A DNA stretch of 64,000 bases from Roseburia zhanii (GTDB lineage: Bacteria; Bacillota; Clostridia; Lachnospirales; Lachnospiraceae). The notes under the pieces were generated by a model. The model was not told the origin of the DNA and did no database searches. It saw nothing but the letters and a program-made list of their open reading frames with translations. Numbering within the stretch: the stretch's first letter is position 1; each line of letters begins with the position of its first letter. The position numbers and the translations under genes are program-made. Shown piece after piece: positions 51,372 to 60,043 of this stretch. The stretch is from NCBI RefSeq assembly GCF_014287635.1, contig NZ_JACOPH010000011.1:1-64000 (forward strand), given 5' to 3'.

Positions 51372-52463
51372 ATGATACGCAGACACAGAGCAACCTTTAT
51401 CATTCTATTCATAACCATTTTCGTCTATGTACTTTCATGGAAATGCCAGAGGGCAGTAGATTATTACCGCCTGCATATATTCCCGCTTGGAACAAATACA
51501 TTAGCGAGAGTTCTGTCCGTCATACCTTTTTCCGTCGGGGAAATCCTGATCATAGCAGCAGTTTTCTTTCTGCTGATCAGTTTTATCATAACCATTCTAA
51601 AACTTCTATTCCGAAACAAATTCCAAAAATCCTTCCATATCTGCAGAAAAATATTTAGATTTATCTGTATATGGGTGATCGTGACAGAAACATTTTTCTG
51701 TTTTGTCATGTACCATGCATCTACAGTAGAAGAAACTTATTTTGCAGATGCAGAGATTGGAGAAGATGCCTTGGTAAATCTCTATGAGATGCTGGTGAAT
51801 AAGGCAAATGGACTCTCAGAAAAGATGCAGCGGGATACACAGGGGAATGTCATGTATGATGGAGATCTGTATGCACAGTGTAAAGCAGCAATGCAGAATT
51901 TAGGAGAAGAATATCCCTATTTAAAAGGATATTATCCGAATCCGAAACCGATCGCAAATTCCGGTTTTATGAGCCAGCAGTATTTAGCAGGGATCTATTT
52001 CCCATTTACTTTAGAAGCAAATTATAATCAGACCATGTATATTATGAACAGACCGGCAACGATCTGCCATGAATTAAGCCATTTAAAAGGCGTGATCTTA
52101 GAAGATGAAGCAAATTATTTTGGATTTTTAGCCTGTATCCGTTCCGAAGATGGATTTATACAGTACAGCGGATATTTAAGCGTTTTATCTTATGTCAGCA
52201 GGGAAGTCAGAAAAAATATTCCGTTAGAAGTACGGCAGGAAATGACTGAGCCGAATACGCTTGTGCAGAATGATGTTGTCTTTTTGACAGATGAGGCATG
52301 GGAAAAAGTAGAAAAAGAGGCGGTGATCAGTACAGAAACAGCAAATCAGGTAACGGATACATTTTTAGAAAGCAATTTAAAGAGCAATGGGGTAAAAAAT
52401 GGCATGGAGAGTTACAGTCAGGTTGTCCGTCTGCTGTTAAAATGGTACGAACATAGTAATTAA
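51372..52463 (+). CDS. DUF3810 family membrane protein with HExxH metal site
   Basis: This 363-residue protein has three N-terminal membrane helices (about 5-22, 50-75 and 95-118) and an outside domain with ICHELSHLKGVILEDEANYF near residue 235, an HExxH plus downstream Glu arrangement like a gluzincin peptidase. DUF3810 proteins carry this motif but no activity has been assigned that I know of. The codons before the ATG include AAGGACGG. The product may cut a membrane or wall protein; that is inference. Confidence 0.85.
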   Translation: MIRRHRATFIILFITIFVYVLSWKCQRAVDYYRLHIFPLGTNTLARVLSVIPFSVGEILIIAAVFFLLISFIITILKLLFRNKFQKSFHICRKIFRFICIWVIVTETFFCFVMYHASTVEETYFADAEIGEDALVNLYEMLVNKANGLSEKMQRDTQGNVMYDGDLYAQCKAAMQNLGEEYPYLKGYYPNPKPIANSGFMSQQYLAGIYFPFTLEANYNQTMYIMNRPATICHELSHLKGVILEDEANYFGFLACIRSEDGFIQYSGYLSVLSYVSREVRKNIPLEVRQEMTEPNTLVQNDVVFLTDEAWEKVEKEAVISTETANQVTDTFLESNLKSNGVKNGMESYSQVVRLLLKWYEHSN

Positions 52464-52474
52464 AACTACATTAC

Positions 52475-52503
52475 TTGACAACTGATACTTTAAATAGTAG
52501 AAT
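52475..52503 (+). promoter_or_regulatory. promoter of the NPD-type flavoprotein gene
   Basis: TTGACA (52475-52480), 17 nt, TAGAAT (52498-52503). Confidence 0.75.
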
Positions 52504-52548
52504 AAGATAAAAGTTTACTAAATGAACTATTGAGAGAGGTTGTCAAAG

Positions 52549-53649
52549 ATGAACGAATTAAAAATCGGAAATAAAACAGCAAATGTACCTATTATACAGG
52601 GAGGCATGGGTGTTGGTGTCAGCCGCAGCCGTCTGGCAGGAGCCGTAGCGGCGGCGGGAGGCATAGGGATCATTTCTACCGCACAGATCGGATATGATGA
52701 AGCCGGATTTTGCACCGATCCAAAGAAAGCAAATATAACAGCGATCAAAAAGCATATCGCTTTGGCAAAAGCACAGGCAAAGGGCGGGCTTGTCGGCGTG
52801 AATATCATGGTAGCGTTAAAAGATTATGCAGAGCATGTAAAAGCATCCATAGAAGCAGGTGCAGATGTGATCATTTCCGGTGCAGGACTTCCGGTGTCAC
52901 TTCCGAAATTGACAGAGGGGACAGATACCAAGATCGCACCGATCGTATCCACAGAGAAAGCAGCACATGTGATCCTGAAATTATGGGACAGAAAATTTCA
53001 CAGGACAGCGGATTTTATCGTGATTGAAGGTCCGAAAGCAGGCGGACATTTAGGTTTTTCACAGGAAGAATTAGCAGATGCAGACCAGATGGATTATGAT
53101 AATGAGATCAGAAAGATCATATCCGCAGTCAGAGAATATGAAGAAAAATACCACAGAGAGATACCGGTGATCGTGGCAGGCGGCATCTATAGCAGGGAAG
53201 ATGCCTTTCATGCGGCAGAGCTTGGTGCAGATGGCATACAGGCAGCTACACGGTTCGTTGCAACCGAAGAGTGTGATGCAGACATTGCCTATAAAATGGC
53301 ATATGTCAAAGCTAAAAAAGAAGATGTTGTGATCATCAAAAGTCCGGTCGGAATGCCGGGACGGGCAATTAGAAATCCATTTTTAGAAGAAGTGGCACAG
53401 GGAACATGCAAGATCGAAAGATGCTACGGCTGTCTTGCAAAATGTGATCCAAAAGAGATACCATATTGTATCACTGATGCCCTGATCCGTGCCGTAAAAG
53501 GTGATGTGGAGCATGGGCTGATCTTTGCAGGGGAGAATGTAGAGAAAGTAGATAAGATCAGTACGGTAAAAGCGGTGATCGATGATCTGTCTGCGGGATT
53601 TTACAGCGGAGAAAAAAATACTTTTCATATACTGCCACATGTGGTATAA
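52549..53649 (+). CDS. NPD/nitronate monooxygenase-family flavoprotein (FabK-like)
   Basis: The 366-residue FMN-binding barrel has VPIIQGGMGVGVSRSRLAGA at the N-terminus, GVNIMVAL, ADVIISGAGLPVSLPKL, IVEGPKAGGHLG-like (VIEGPKAGGHLGFSQ), PVIVAGGIYSREDAFHAAEL and GADGIQAATRFVATEECDAD. The family includes nitronate monooxygenases, the enoyl-ACP reductase FabK and related oxidoreductases of unknown substrate. A C-terminal CYGCLAKCDPKEIPYCITDA cysteine set is typical of an anaerobe subgroup and could bind metal. GAGAGAGG favours the ATG at 52549 over a TTG at 52540. Confidence 0.88.
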   Translation: MNELKIGNKTANVPIIQGGMGVGVSRSRLAGAVAAAGGIGIISTAQIGYDEAGFCTDPKKANITAIKKHIALAKAQAKGGLVGVNIMVALKDYAEHVKASIEAGADVIISGAGLPVSLPKLTEGTDTKIAPIVSTEKAAHVILKLWDRKFHRTADFIVIEGPKAGGHLGFSQEELADADQMDYDNEIRKIISAVREYEEKYHREIPVIVAGGIYSREDAFHAAELGADGIQAATRFVATEECDADIAYKMAYVKAKKEDVVIIKSPVGMPGRAIRNPFLEEVAQGTCKIERCYGCLAKCDPKEIPYCITDALIRAVKGDVEHGLIFAGENVEKVDKISTVKAVIDDLSAGFYSGEKNTFHILPHVV

Positions 53650-53650
53650 T
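53622..53650 (+). promoter_or_regulatory. promoter of scfA
   Basis: TTTTCA (53622-53627), 17 nt, TATAAT (53645-53650) with an upstream TGG. It overlaps the end of the flavoprotein gene. Confidence 0.6.
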
Positions 53651-53712
53651 ACTTTTCAAGTATGAACCCGGAGATCCGGTGTCAAAAAAGTAGGAGAAAA
53701 GGAGATTTCATC

Positions 53713-53856
53713 ATGAAACACGTAAAAACATTAAATACAAGAAAATTACAGAATACAATTAAGAAAGGCGGCTGCGGAGAATGTCAGACATCCTGTCAGT
53801 CAGCTTGTAAGACTTCCTGTACAGTAGGAAATCAGACTTGTGAGAATAACAAATAA
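53713..53856 (+). CDS. scfA: SCIFF ranthipeptide precursor (six cysteines in forty-five)
   Basis: The 47-residue peptide starts MKHVKTLNTRKLQNTIKKGG and holds six cysteines at 21, 24, 28, 32, 36 and 43, the SCIFF pattern nearly universal in Clostridia. The neighbouring radical SAM/SPASM enzyme forms a thioether link from a Cys to a Thr in the core. The biological role is still unclear; quorum-sensing-like effects have been suggested for ranthipeptides. AAAGGAG precedes the ATG at 53713. A hairpin separates it from scfB and should give more precursor than enzyme. Confidence 0.96.
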   Translation: MKHVKTLNTRKLQNTIKKGGCGECQTSCQSACKTSCTVGNQTCENNK

Positions 53857-53884
53857 GAAAAGAGAATCAGGACTACATAGCACA

Positions 53885-53912
53885 GACCGCCCGCACAGCG
53901 TGCGGTCGTTTG
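53885..53912 (+). terminator. attenuator-like hairpin between scfA and scfB
   Basis: CCGCAC (53891-53896) and GTGCGG (53900-53905) form a stem with an AGC loop, flanked by GACC/TC. No long T run follows, so partial termination or message processing is likely. Confidence 0.6.
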
Positions 53913-53954
53913 TGCGTTATAGTTATATCAGGTAGAAAGAGAGGAAATATTGTA

Positions 53955-55316
53955 GTGGTTCATCAGTACAAAAACAACGGCTATAATATTGTTCTGGATG
54001 TCAATAGTGGTGCGATCCATGTTGTAGATGATGTGACATATGATGTCATCGCATTATGGGAAGACCATACAAGAGAAGAGATTGTAGAGCAGTTAAGATC
54101 AGACTATGCAGAGGCTGATATTACAGAAGCCATGGAAGAAGTAGCAGAGCTTGAAAAAGACGAGGCACTTTTTACCAAAGATGAATATGAGGATTACATC
54201 ATAGACTTCAAGAAGCGTCCGACGGTAGTAAAAGCATTGTGTTTACATATTGCCCATGACTGTAATTTAGCTTGTCGCTATTGTTTTGCAGAAGAAGGGG
54301 AGTATCATGGAAGAAGGGCACTGATGTCCTATGAAGTCGGTAAGGCAGCTTTGGATTTCCTGATTGCAAATTCGGGCAGCCGGAGAAATTTAGAGGTAGA
54401 TTTCTTTGGAGGAGAACCGACACTGAATTTTCAGGTAGTAAAAGATTTAGTGGCATATGGCAGGGAGCAGGAAAAACTGCATGATAAGAATTTCCGTTTT
54501 ACATTGACAACAAACGGTGTTCTGTTAAATGATGAGATCATGGAGTTTGCCAATAAAGAGATGGCAAATGTTGTCTTAAGCATTGACGGACGTAAAGAAG
54601 TCAATGACCGTATGCGCCCATTCCGTAACGGCAGCGGCAGTTATGATCTGATCGTGCCGAAGTTCCGGAAATTTGCAGACAGCAGAAAACAGACAAATTA
54701 TTATGTCAGAGGAACCTTTACACATAATAATTTAGATTTTTCACAGGATGTACTGCATTTGGCAGATCTTGGATTCAAGCAGATATCGGTCGAGCCTGTT
54801 GTTGCACAGGAGACAGATGATTATGCGATCAGGGAAGAAGATCTTCCACAGTTATTTGAAGAATATGATAAGTTAGCTGCAGAAATGGTGAAACGGCATA
54901 AACATGGAGATGATTTTAATTTTTTCCATTTTATGATAGATTTAGAAGGTGGTCCATGTGTTGCAAAACGACTTTCCGGTTGTGGCTCAGGAACGGAATA
55001 TCTTGCAGTAACACCATGGGGTGACCTCTATCCATGCCATCAGTTTGTAGGAAATGAAAAATTCTTAATGGGAAATGTGACAGACGGTGTTACAAATACA
55101 GCGATCCGAGATGAATTTAAGAGCTGTAATGTGTATGCAAAAGAAAAATGCCGTAATTGCTTTGCAAGATTTTACTGCAGTGGCGGATGTGCGGCAAACT
55201 CATACAATTTCCATGGGGATATTCATAACGCTTATGATATCGGATGTGCATTACAGAAAAAACGAGTAGAATGTGCGATTATGATCAAAGCAGCAGAAGC
55301 ATTCGAAGAAGAGTAA
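53955..55316 (+). CDS. scfB: SCIFF peptide maturase, radical SAM/SPASM enzyme
   Basis: The 453-residue enzyme installs the thioether crosslink in the SCIFF peptide. It has an N-terminal peptide-recognition (PqqD-like) region (1-85), the radical SAM motif CNLACRYC near residue 103, FFGGEPTLNF, and a SPASM domain with cysteines in GCGSGTEYLAVTPWGDLYPC, then KCRNC, FYCSGGCAANSYNF and IGCALQKKR binding auxiliary iron-sulfur clusters. The start is a GTG at 53955 with GAGGA nine bases upstream. It lies 98 nt after its substrate gene. Confidence 0.96.
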   Translation: MVHQYKNNGYNIVLDVNSGAIHVVDDVTYDVIALWEDHTREEIVEQLRSDYAEADITEAMEEVAELEKDEALFTKDEYEDYIIDFKKRPTVVKALCLHIAHDCNLACRYCFAEEGEYHGRRALMSYEVGKAALDFLIANSGSRRNLEVDFFGGEPTLNFQVVKDLVAYGREQEKLHDKNFRFTLTTNGVLLNDEIMEFANKEMANVVLSIDGRKEVNDRMRPFRNGSGSYDLIVPKFRKFADSRKQTNYYVRGTFTHNNLDFSQDVLHLADLGFKQISVEPVVAQETDDYAIREEDLPQLFEEYDKLAAEMVKRHKHGDDFNFFHFMIDLEGGPCVAKRLSGCGSGTEYLAVTPWGDLYPCHQFVGNEKFLMGNVTDGVTNTAIRDEFKSCNVYAKEKCRNCFARFYCSGGCAANSYNFHGDIHNAYDIGCALQKKRVECAIMIKAAEAFEEE

Positions 55317-55318
55317 AG

Positions 55319-55451
55319 GTTACTCTTCACTCAGTAGCCAGACATTTACTGTCTGGCTGCGTAAGAAAGTGATTCAGGTGGTGATTTTTGCTTCGCAAGG
55401 CGAACTTTCATGCAAAAATCACGAGTTACTGGTCACGGAGTGAACAGTAAC
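55319..55451. mobile_element. MITE copy B (133 bp) with 8-bp target duplication
   Basis: Ends GTTACTCTTCACTC and GAGTGAACAGTAAC are inverted repeats with one mismatch. The exact direct repeat GAGTAAAG flanks it (55311-55318 and 55452-55459); the left copy contains the scfB stop codon. Interior hairpins AGCCAGACA/TGTCTGGCT and GTGATTTTTGC/GCAAAAATCAC match copy A (38904-39036). Confidence 0.94.
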
Positions 55452-55478
55452 GAGTAAAGGAAAGGAAGAGGTAAGAAA

Positions 55479-57653
55479 ATGAAGAACAAATTTAACAAAG
55501 GTCAGGGTATTGCAATGCTCGTTGTGATCGCTCTGATACTGGGTGGACTGGCATATTACACATCCATCATTCTTTCTTCTACCGGAGTCGGAGAGGACAA
55601 GAGTATCAAACTGGGCTTGGATTTAGCAGGTGGTGTCAGCATTACCTATCAGGTAGAAGATGATAATCCTACCGCAGAACAGATGAGTGATACTATTTAC
55701 AAGTTACAGAAGCGTGTGGAAAGCTATAGTACAGAAGCATCCGTATATCAGGAAGGTGATGACCGTATCACAGTTGAGATCCCGGGTGTTACAGATGCAA
55801 ATGCGATCTTAGAGGAATTAGGAAAACCGGGTTCCTTAGAGTTCCAGACATCTGATGGAAACACATTTATGACTGGTGACATGGTTGCAGATGCACAGGC
55901 AACTTCTTACCAGAATAACATGGGTAACAAAGAATTTATCGTAGAATTAACACTGACAGAGGAAGGCGCTACCGTATTTGGTGATGTGACATCAGCAAAC
56001 GTTGGTAAAAACTTACCGATTGTTTACGATGATCAAGTGATCAGCAATCCGACAGTAAACGAAGCAATCACCGGAGGAAAAGCACAGATCACTGGTATGG
56101 AATCTTATGAGCAGGCAGAAGCATTAGCATCTAGTATCCGTATCGGTTCCCTTTCCTTACAGCTTAGTGAGTTACGTTCTAATGTTGTAGGTGCACAGTT
56201 AGGTAGTGCAGCAATTTCAAGCAGTTTAAAAGCAGCAGCGATCGGTCTTGCAATCGTTATGTTATTTATGATCATTGTATATTTTGTACCGGGTGTTGCA
56301 GCATCTATCGCACTTGCAATTTATACATGCCTTGTAGTTGCAACAATATACTTATTTGAGATCACATTAACACTTCCGGGTATTGCCGGTATCATCCTTT
56401 CCATTGGTATGGCAGTAGATGCGAACGTTATCATCTTCGCACGTATCCGTGAGGAGATCGCAAGTGGTAAGTCCGTAGGAACTTCTATGGACATCGGATT
56501 TAAAAAAGCAATGTCAGCGATCATTGATGGTAACGTAACAACATTGATCGCAGCAGCTGTACTTGGTCTGTTAGGTTCCGGTACTGTAAAAGGATTTGCT
56601 TATACATTGGCAATCGGTATCATTCTTTCCATGTTTACCGCATTGTTTGTAACAAGAATTATTTTAAATGCATTATTTGCAGTTGGTTTAAGAGCTGAAA
56701 AGCTTTATGGAAGATCAAAAGAACGTAAACCATTCCGCCTTGTAGAACACAGAGGAATCTTCTTTGCAATCTCTATCGTTGTGATCGCAGCAGGATTTAT
56801 CGGAATGGGAGTACATGCTTCAAATGGTAAGGCATTAAATTACAGCCTTGACTTTATCGGTGGTACATCAACAACAGTTCCATTTGATAAGAGTTACACG
56901 ATCGAAGAAATTGATGCAGATATGGTTCCGCTAGTAGAAGCGATTACCGGTGACAGTGATGTACAGACAACACAGGTACAGGGCAGCAATCAGGTAATCT
57001 TTAAGACACGTAATCTGACATTAGATGAACGTGAGCAGTTAAATCAGACATTTGTAGACAAATATGGTGTAGATGATAAAGAGATCCAGTCTGAAAGTAT
57101 CAGTTCTACGATTAGTTCAGAAATGCGTACCGATGCATTAAAAGCAGTTTTGATCGCAGTTATCTGTATGCTGATTTATATCTGGTTCCGTTTCAGTGAT
57201 GCAAGATTTGCTGTAAGTGCTATCTTAGCACTGGTACATGACGTATTAGTTGTATTGACCTGTTATGCATTGATGCGTATTTCTGTTGGAAGTACATTTA
57301 TCGCATGTATGCTGACGATCATCGGATATTCGATCAATGATACGATCGTTATCTTCGATAGAATCCGTGAGAATATGAAAGGCATCAAAGTGAAGGATTC
57401 GAATGATTTACGTGAAATCGCAAACAAGAGTCTGACACAGACATTGAGCAGAAGTATCAATACCTCTATCACAACCTTTATCATGGTATTTATGTTATGG
57501 TTATTAGGTGTTGCTACAATCCGTGATTTCTCCTTACCACTTATGGTAGGACTGATCAGTGGTTCTTATTCTTCTGTTTGTATCGCAACCCAGTTATGGT
57601 TTGTATTTAAACGTAAGATCGGTAAACACAAAATTGCAGATCCACAGAATTAA
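55479..57653 (+). CDS. secDF: protein translocase subunit SecDF (fused SecD-SecF)
   Basis: This 724-residue fusion pulls secreted proteins outward using the proton gradient. The SecD half (1-410) has GLDLAGGVSITYQV, a large outside domain and GIAGIILSIGMAVDANVIIF; the SecF half (420-724) has LDFIGGTSTTVPF and MLTIIGYSINDTIVIFDRIR. Twelve membrane helices are expected in two sets of six. GGAAGAGG precedes the ATG. The SCIFF locus is often next to secD in Clostridia; here a MITE has inserted between them and a terminator ends the gene. Confidence 0.96.
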   Translation: MKNKFNKGQGIAMLVVIALILGGLAYYTSIILSSTGVGEDKSIKLGLDLAGGVSITYQVEDDNPTAEQMSDTIYKLQKRVESYSTEASVYQEGDDRITVEIPGVTDANAILEELGKPGSLEFQTSDGNTFMTGDMVADAQATSYQNNMGNKEFIVELTLTEEGATVFGDVTSANVGKNLPIVYDDQVISNPTVNEAITGGKAQITGMESYEQAEALASSIRIGSLSLQLSELRSNVVGAQLGSAAISSSLKAAAIGLAIVMLFMIIVYFVPGVAASIALAIYTCLVVATIYLFEITLTLPGIAGIILSIGMAVDANVIIFARIREEIASGKSVGTSMDIGFKKAMSAIIDGNVTTLIAAAVLGLLGSGTVKGFAYTLAIGIILSMFTALFVTRIILNALFAVGLRAEKLYGRSKERKPFRLVEHRGIFFAISIVVIAAGFIGMGVHASNGKALNYSLDFIGGTSTTVPFDKSYTIEEIDADMVPLVEAITGDSDVQTTQVQGSNQVIFKTRNLTLDEREQLNQTFVDKYGVDDKEIQSESISSTISSEMRTDALKAVLIAVICMLIYIWFRFSDARFAVSAILALVHDVLVVLTCYALMRISVGSTFIACMLTIIGYSINDTIVIFDRIRENMKGIKVKDSNDLREIANKSLTQTLSRSINTSITTFIMVFMLWLLGVATIRDFSLPLMVGLISGSYSSVCIATQLWFVFKRKIGKHKIADPQN

Positions 57654-57672
57654 AGATCAGATATAAAAGATG

Positions 57673-57702
57673 CAGGCTGCCGGAGATACGGCAGCCTGTT
57701 TT
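57673..57702 (+). terminator. terminator of secDF
   Basis: CAGGCTGCCG (57673-57682) and CGGCAGCCTG (57689-57698) are perfectly complementary, followed by TTTT. Confidence 0.88.
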
Positions 57703-57743
57703 GACTATAGCAAAAACATGACTTTACTTGAAAAGGAGCAGAC

Positions 57744-58013
57744 ATGGAAGAATGGATCATGGCATATCTCGCCATTATGAATCTCATAGGCATCAGCCTG
57801 ATGATGATCGATAAGAGAAGGGCGATCCGTCATGCATGGCGGATACCGGAAAAAATGCTGTTTTTGTGTAGCTTGTTAGGCGGTAGTATCGGGACTTGGG
57901 CAGGAATGTATCTGTTCCACCATAAGACAAAACACTGGTATTTTGTGATCGGAATGCCGGTAATTCTGATCTTACAGATTGTGTGTGTGACTTATATCCG
58001 TACGATATTATGA
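57744..58013 (+). CDS. DUF1294 family small membrane protein
   Basis: The 89-residue protein has three membrane helices and the DUF1294 pattern: MMIDKRRAIRHAWRIPEKML followed by LLGGSIGTWAGMYLFHHKTKHWYF. The function of the family is unknown. AAAGGAGCAGAC precedes the ATG. Confidence 0.88.
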   Translation: MEEWIMAYLAIMNLIGISLMMIDKRRAIRHAWRIPEKMLFLCSLLGGSIGTWAGMYLFHHKTKHWYFVIGMPVILILQIVCVTYIRTIL

Positions 58014-58108
58014 TAAACAGTGTATAAAAAATTTTTTTCCTCACAGAATAATAAAAAAGAAAGTTCTTGCATATGATATTATGAACGACTTATTCTGGGA
58101 GGAAAATA

Positions 58109-58609
58109 ATGAAGTATAAAAATGTAAGAAAAAAAGTATTTTTTGTGATTTCCATGTTGATCGTCTGTGTGATGGGACAGATACAGGCAGATGCAAAAAG
58201 TGCGGATACCTTTATTCCGCAGGAGTATGTAGCTTACTGCGAGGAGATCGGCAGGGAATATGGGATTTGCCCGGAACTATTAGAAGCGATCATGGAATCG
58301 GAATCTTCGGGGAATCCACAGGCAGGAAATGGTAACTGCAAAGGGTTGATGCAGGTCAATACCCAGTATCATAAAGGACGTATGGCAAAACTCGGTGTAG
58401 ATGACATATATGATGCAAAAGGAAATATCCGGCTTGCAGCAGACTATCTGTTAGAACTGTTTCAGCAATATCAGGATATCGGAACCGTACTTATGGTGTA
58501 TAACGGCAGCAAAAATGCATTAGAGCGTGGAGAACGTGCTGATTATACGGAATATGCTGAAAAGATCATCAGACGGAGTGAACAATTAGAAAGGGTGCAT
58601 CAGAAATAA
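58109..58609 (+). CDS. lytic transglycosylase (SLT domain), secreted
   Basis: The 166-residue protein has an N-terminal signal or anchor helix (about 8-30, VFFVISMLIVCVMGQIQADA) and an SLT domain: catalytic Glu in LEAIMESESSGNP, then GNCKGLMQVNTQYH, IRLAADYLLELF and VLMVYNGSKNALERG. It cleaves the glycan strand to anhydromuramic products. GGGAGG precedes the ATG. The gene end overlaps the stem of its terminator. Confidence 0.92.
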   Translation: MKYKNVRKKVFFVISMLIVCVMGQIQADAKSADTFIPQEYVAYCEEIGREYGICPELLEAIMESESSGNPQAGNGNCKGLMQVNTQYHKGRMAKLGVDDIYDAKGNIRLAADYLLELFQQYQDIGTVLMVYNGSKNALERGERADYTEYAEKIIRRSEQLERVHQK

Positions 58610-58630
58610 TTGCGTTTCTGATGCTTTTTT
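58597..58630 (+). terminator. terminator overlapping the transglycosylase stop codon
   Basis: GCATCAGAAA (58597-58606) and TTTCTGATGC (58615-58624) are followed by six T. The stop codon TAA (58607-58609) is in the loop. Confidence 0.88.
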
Positions 58631-58667
58631 ATTATAATAAAAACCAGTAGATGATAGAGAGGGATAG

Positions 58668-59267
58668 ATGATTATGATAGGTACACCTTACGAAATTGAT
58701 GGATTTGCATTTTCAGATGAGAGCATGATGGAAAAAGCGGCAAAAGAAGCAGAAGGCATCCGTTATGTCAAAAATGGTACAGATATGCGTGATCCACAGA
58801 CAGTTCTGTTAGTATATCGCCAGATGGTAGAACAGCATGTGTTTGAAACACCAGTAGGGTATGCCTTTTTATACGAATTGCAGGAGTATCTGCGGACAAG
58901 TCCTGCCATAGACAATGACCAGATTCCACCGATTCCGGTCATTACAGAGGATAGAGAGCCGGTAAGACCAAAAGTTATCAAGAAGCAGCCACAAAAAACG
59001 AAAACAAAAGTCGTGCACAAGATTAAAGAACAGAATGTAGATTATAAGAGATATTTTCAGGTGACATGTACGATCGGAGTGATATTGTTCTTTATCGTGG
59101 TCGGTATGTTTGCAGTAACAGCGACCAGCGGAAATATCAACATCGTGAATTATGAAAATGCATTGATCGAAAAATACGAAAACTGGGAAGAACAGTTAGA
59201 CGAAAGAGAAGAAAAATTAAAAGAACGTGAAAATGCATTGCAGCAAAATACGCAGCAGACACCATAG
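58668..59267 (+). CDS. single-pass membrane protein with C-terminal coiled coil
   Basis: No family recognised. The 199-residue protein has a mixed N-terminal domain (1-85; YEIDGFAFSDESMMEKAAKE, AFLYELQEYLRTS), a basic Pro/Lys-rich linker (95-120), one membrane helix (about 127-150) and an acidic/basic coiled-coil tail (YENWEEQLDEREEKLKEREN). The N-terminal part is probably cytoplasmic. GAGAGGG precedes the ATG. It is just ahead of the OmpR/kinase pair but with a 95-nt gap. Confidence 0.75.
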   Translation: MIMIGTPYEIDGFAFSDESMMEKAAKEAEGIRYVKNGTDMRDPQTVLLVYRQMVEQHVFETPVGYAFLYELQEYLRTSPAIDNDQIPPIPVITEDREPVRPKVIKKQPQKTKTKVVHKIKEQNVDYKRYFQVTCTIGVILFFIVVGMFAVTATSGNINIVNYENALIEKYENWEEQLDEREEKLKERENALQQNTQQTP

Positions 59268-59362
59268 ATTTCATAATTTTTTCATAACTATATGTTACAG
59301 TGTACAACATATTGTGCGTAGGAGCATGTTTTTAAGAACAGTTGAGAAATGAGGTAATTTGA

Positions 59363-60043
59363 ATGGATAAGATCAAGATATTAGTCGTAGATGATGAGAG
59401 CAGGATGCGTAAGCTGGTCCGGGATTTTTTGATCCGTGATAATTTTGAAGTCGTAGAAGCCGGAGATGGGGAAGAAGCATTAGATGTGTTTTATAAGGAA
59501 AAAGATATTGCGCTGATCATTTTAGATGTGATGATGCCTAAGATCAACGGCTGGGATGTCTGCAGAGAAGTAAGAGAGAACTCAAAAGTCCCGATCATCA
59601 TGTTGACAGCTAAAGGCGATGAAAGTGATGAACTACAGGGATTTGACCTTGGTGTCGATGAATATATTTCAAAACCATTCAGCCCGAAGATCTTAGTTGC
59701 AAGAGTCAATGCGATCCTGCGCAGGGCGAACCGTCTGAGCGAAGAAGACGTAACCGAAGTCGGCGGGATCAAGATCGATAAAGCTGCACATTTAGTAACA
59801 GTAGATAATGAACGGGTAGAACTCAGTTATAAAGAGTTTGAATTATTATCATATTTTATTGAAAATCAGGGAATTGCATTATCACGGGAGAAGATTTTAA
59901 ATCATGTGTGGAATTATGATTATTTTGGAGATGCAAGAACGATTGATACGCATGTGAAGAAGCTGCGTAATAAATTAGGCAAACGTGGAGAGTGTATTAA
60001 GACAATCTGGGGAATGGGGTACAAGTTTGAGGTTGATGCATGA
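59363..60043 (+). CDS. OmpR/PhoB-family response regulator
   Basis: The 226-residue regulator has a full receiver: paired acids in VVDDESRM, phospho-acceptor Asp in LIILDVMMPKINGWD (near residue 52), Thr in MLTAKGDESDE and Lys in YISKPFSP. The winged helix (about 130-225) has LSYKEFELLSYFIENQG and TIDTHVKKLRNKLG. Its last four bases overlap the kinase gene start (ATGA). Targets are not visible; the adjacent kinase is the cognate partner. Confidence 0.96.
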   Translation: MDKIKILVVDDESRMRKLVRDFLIRDNFEVVEAGDGEEALDVFYKEKDIALIILDVMMPKINGWDVCREVRENSKVPIIMLTAKGDESDELQGFDLGVDEYISKPFSPKILVARVNAILRRANRLSEEDVTEVGGIKIDKAAHLVTVDNERVELSYKEFELLSYFIENQGIALSREKILNHVWNYDYFGDARTIDTHVKKLRNKLGKRGECIKTIWGMGYKFEVDA

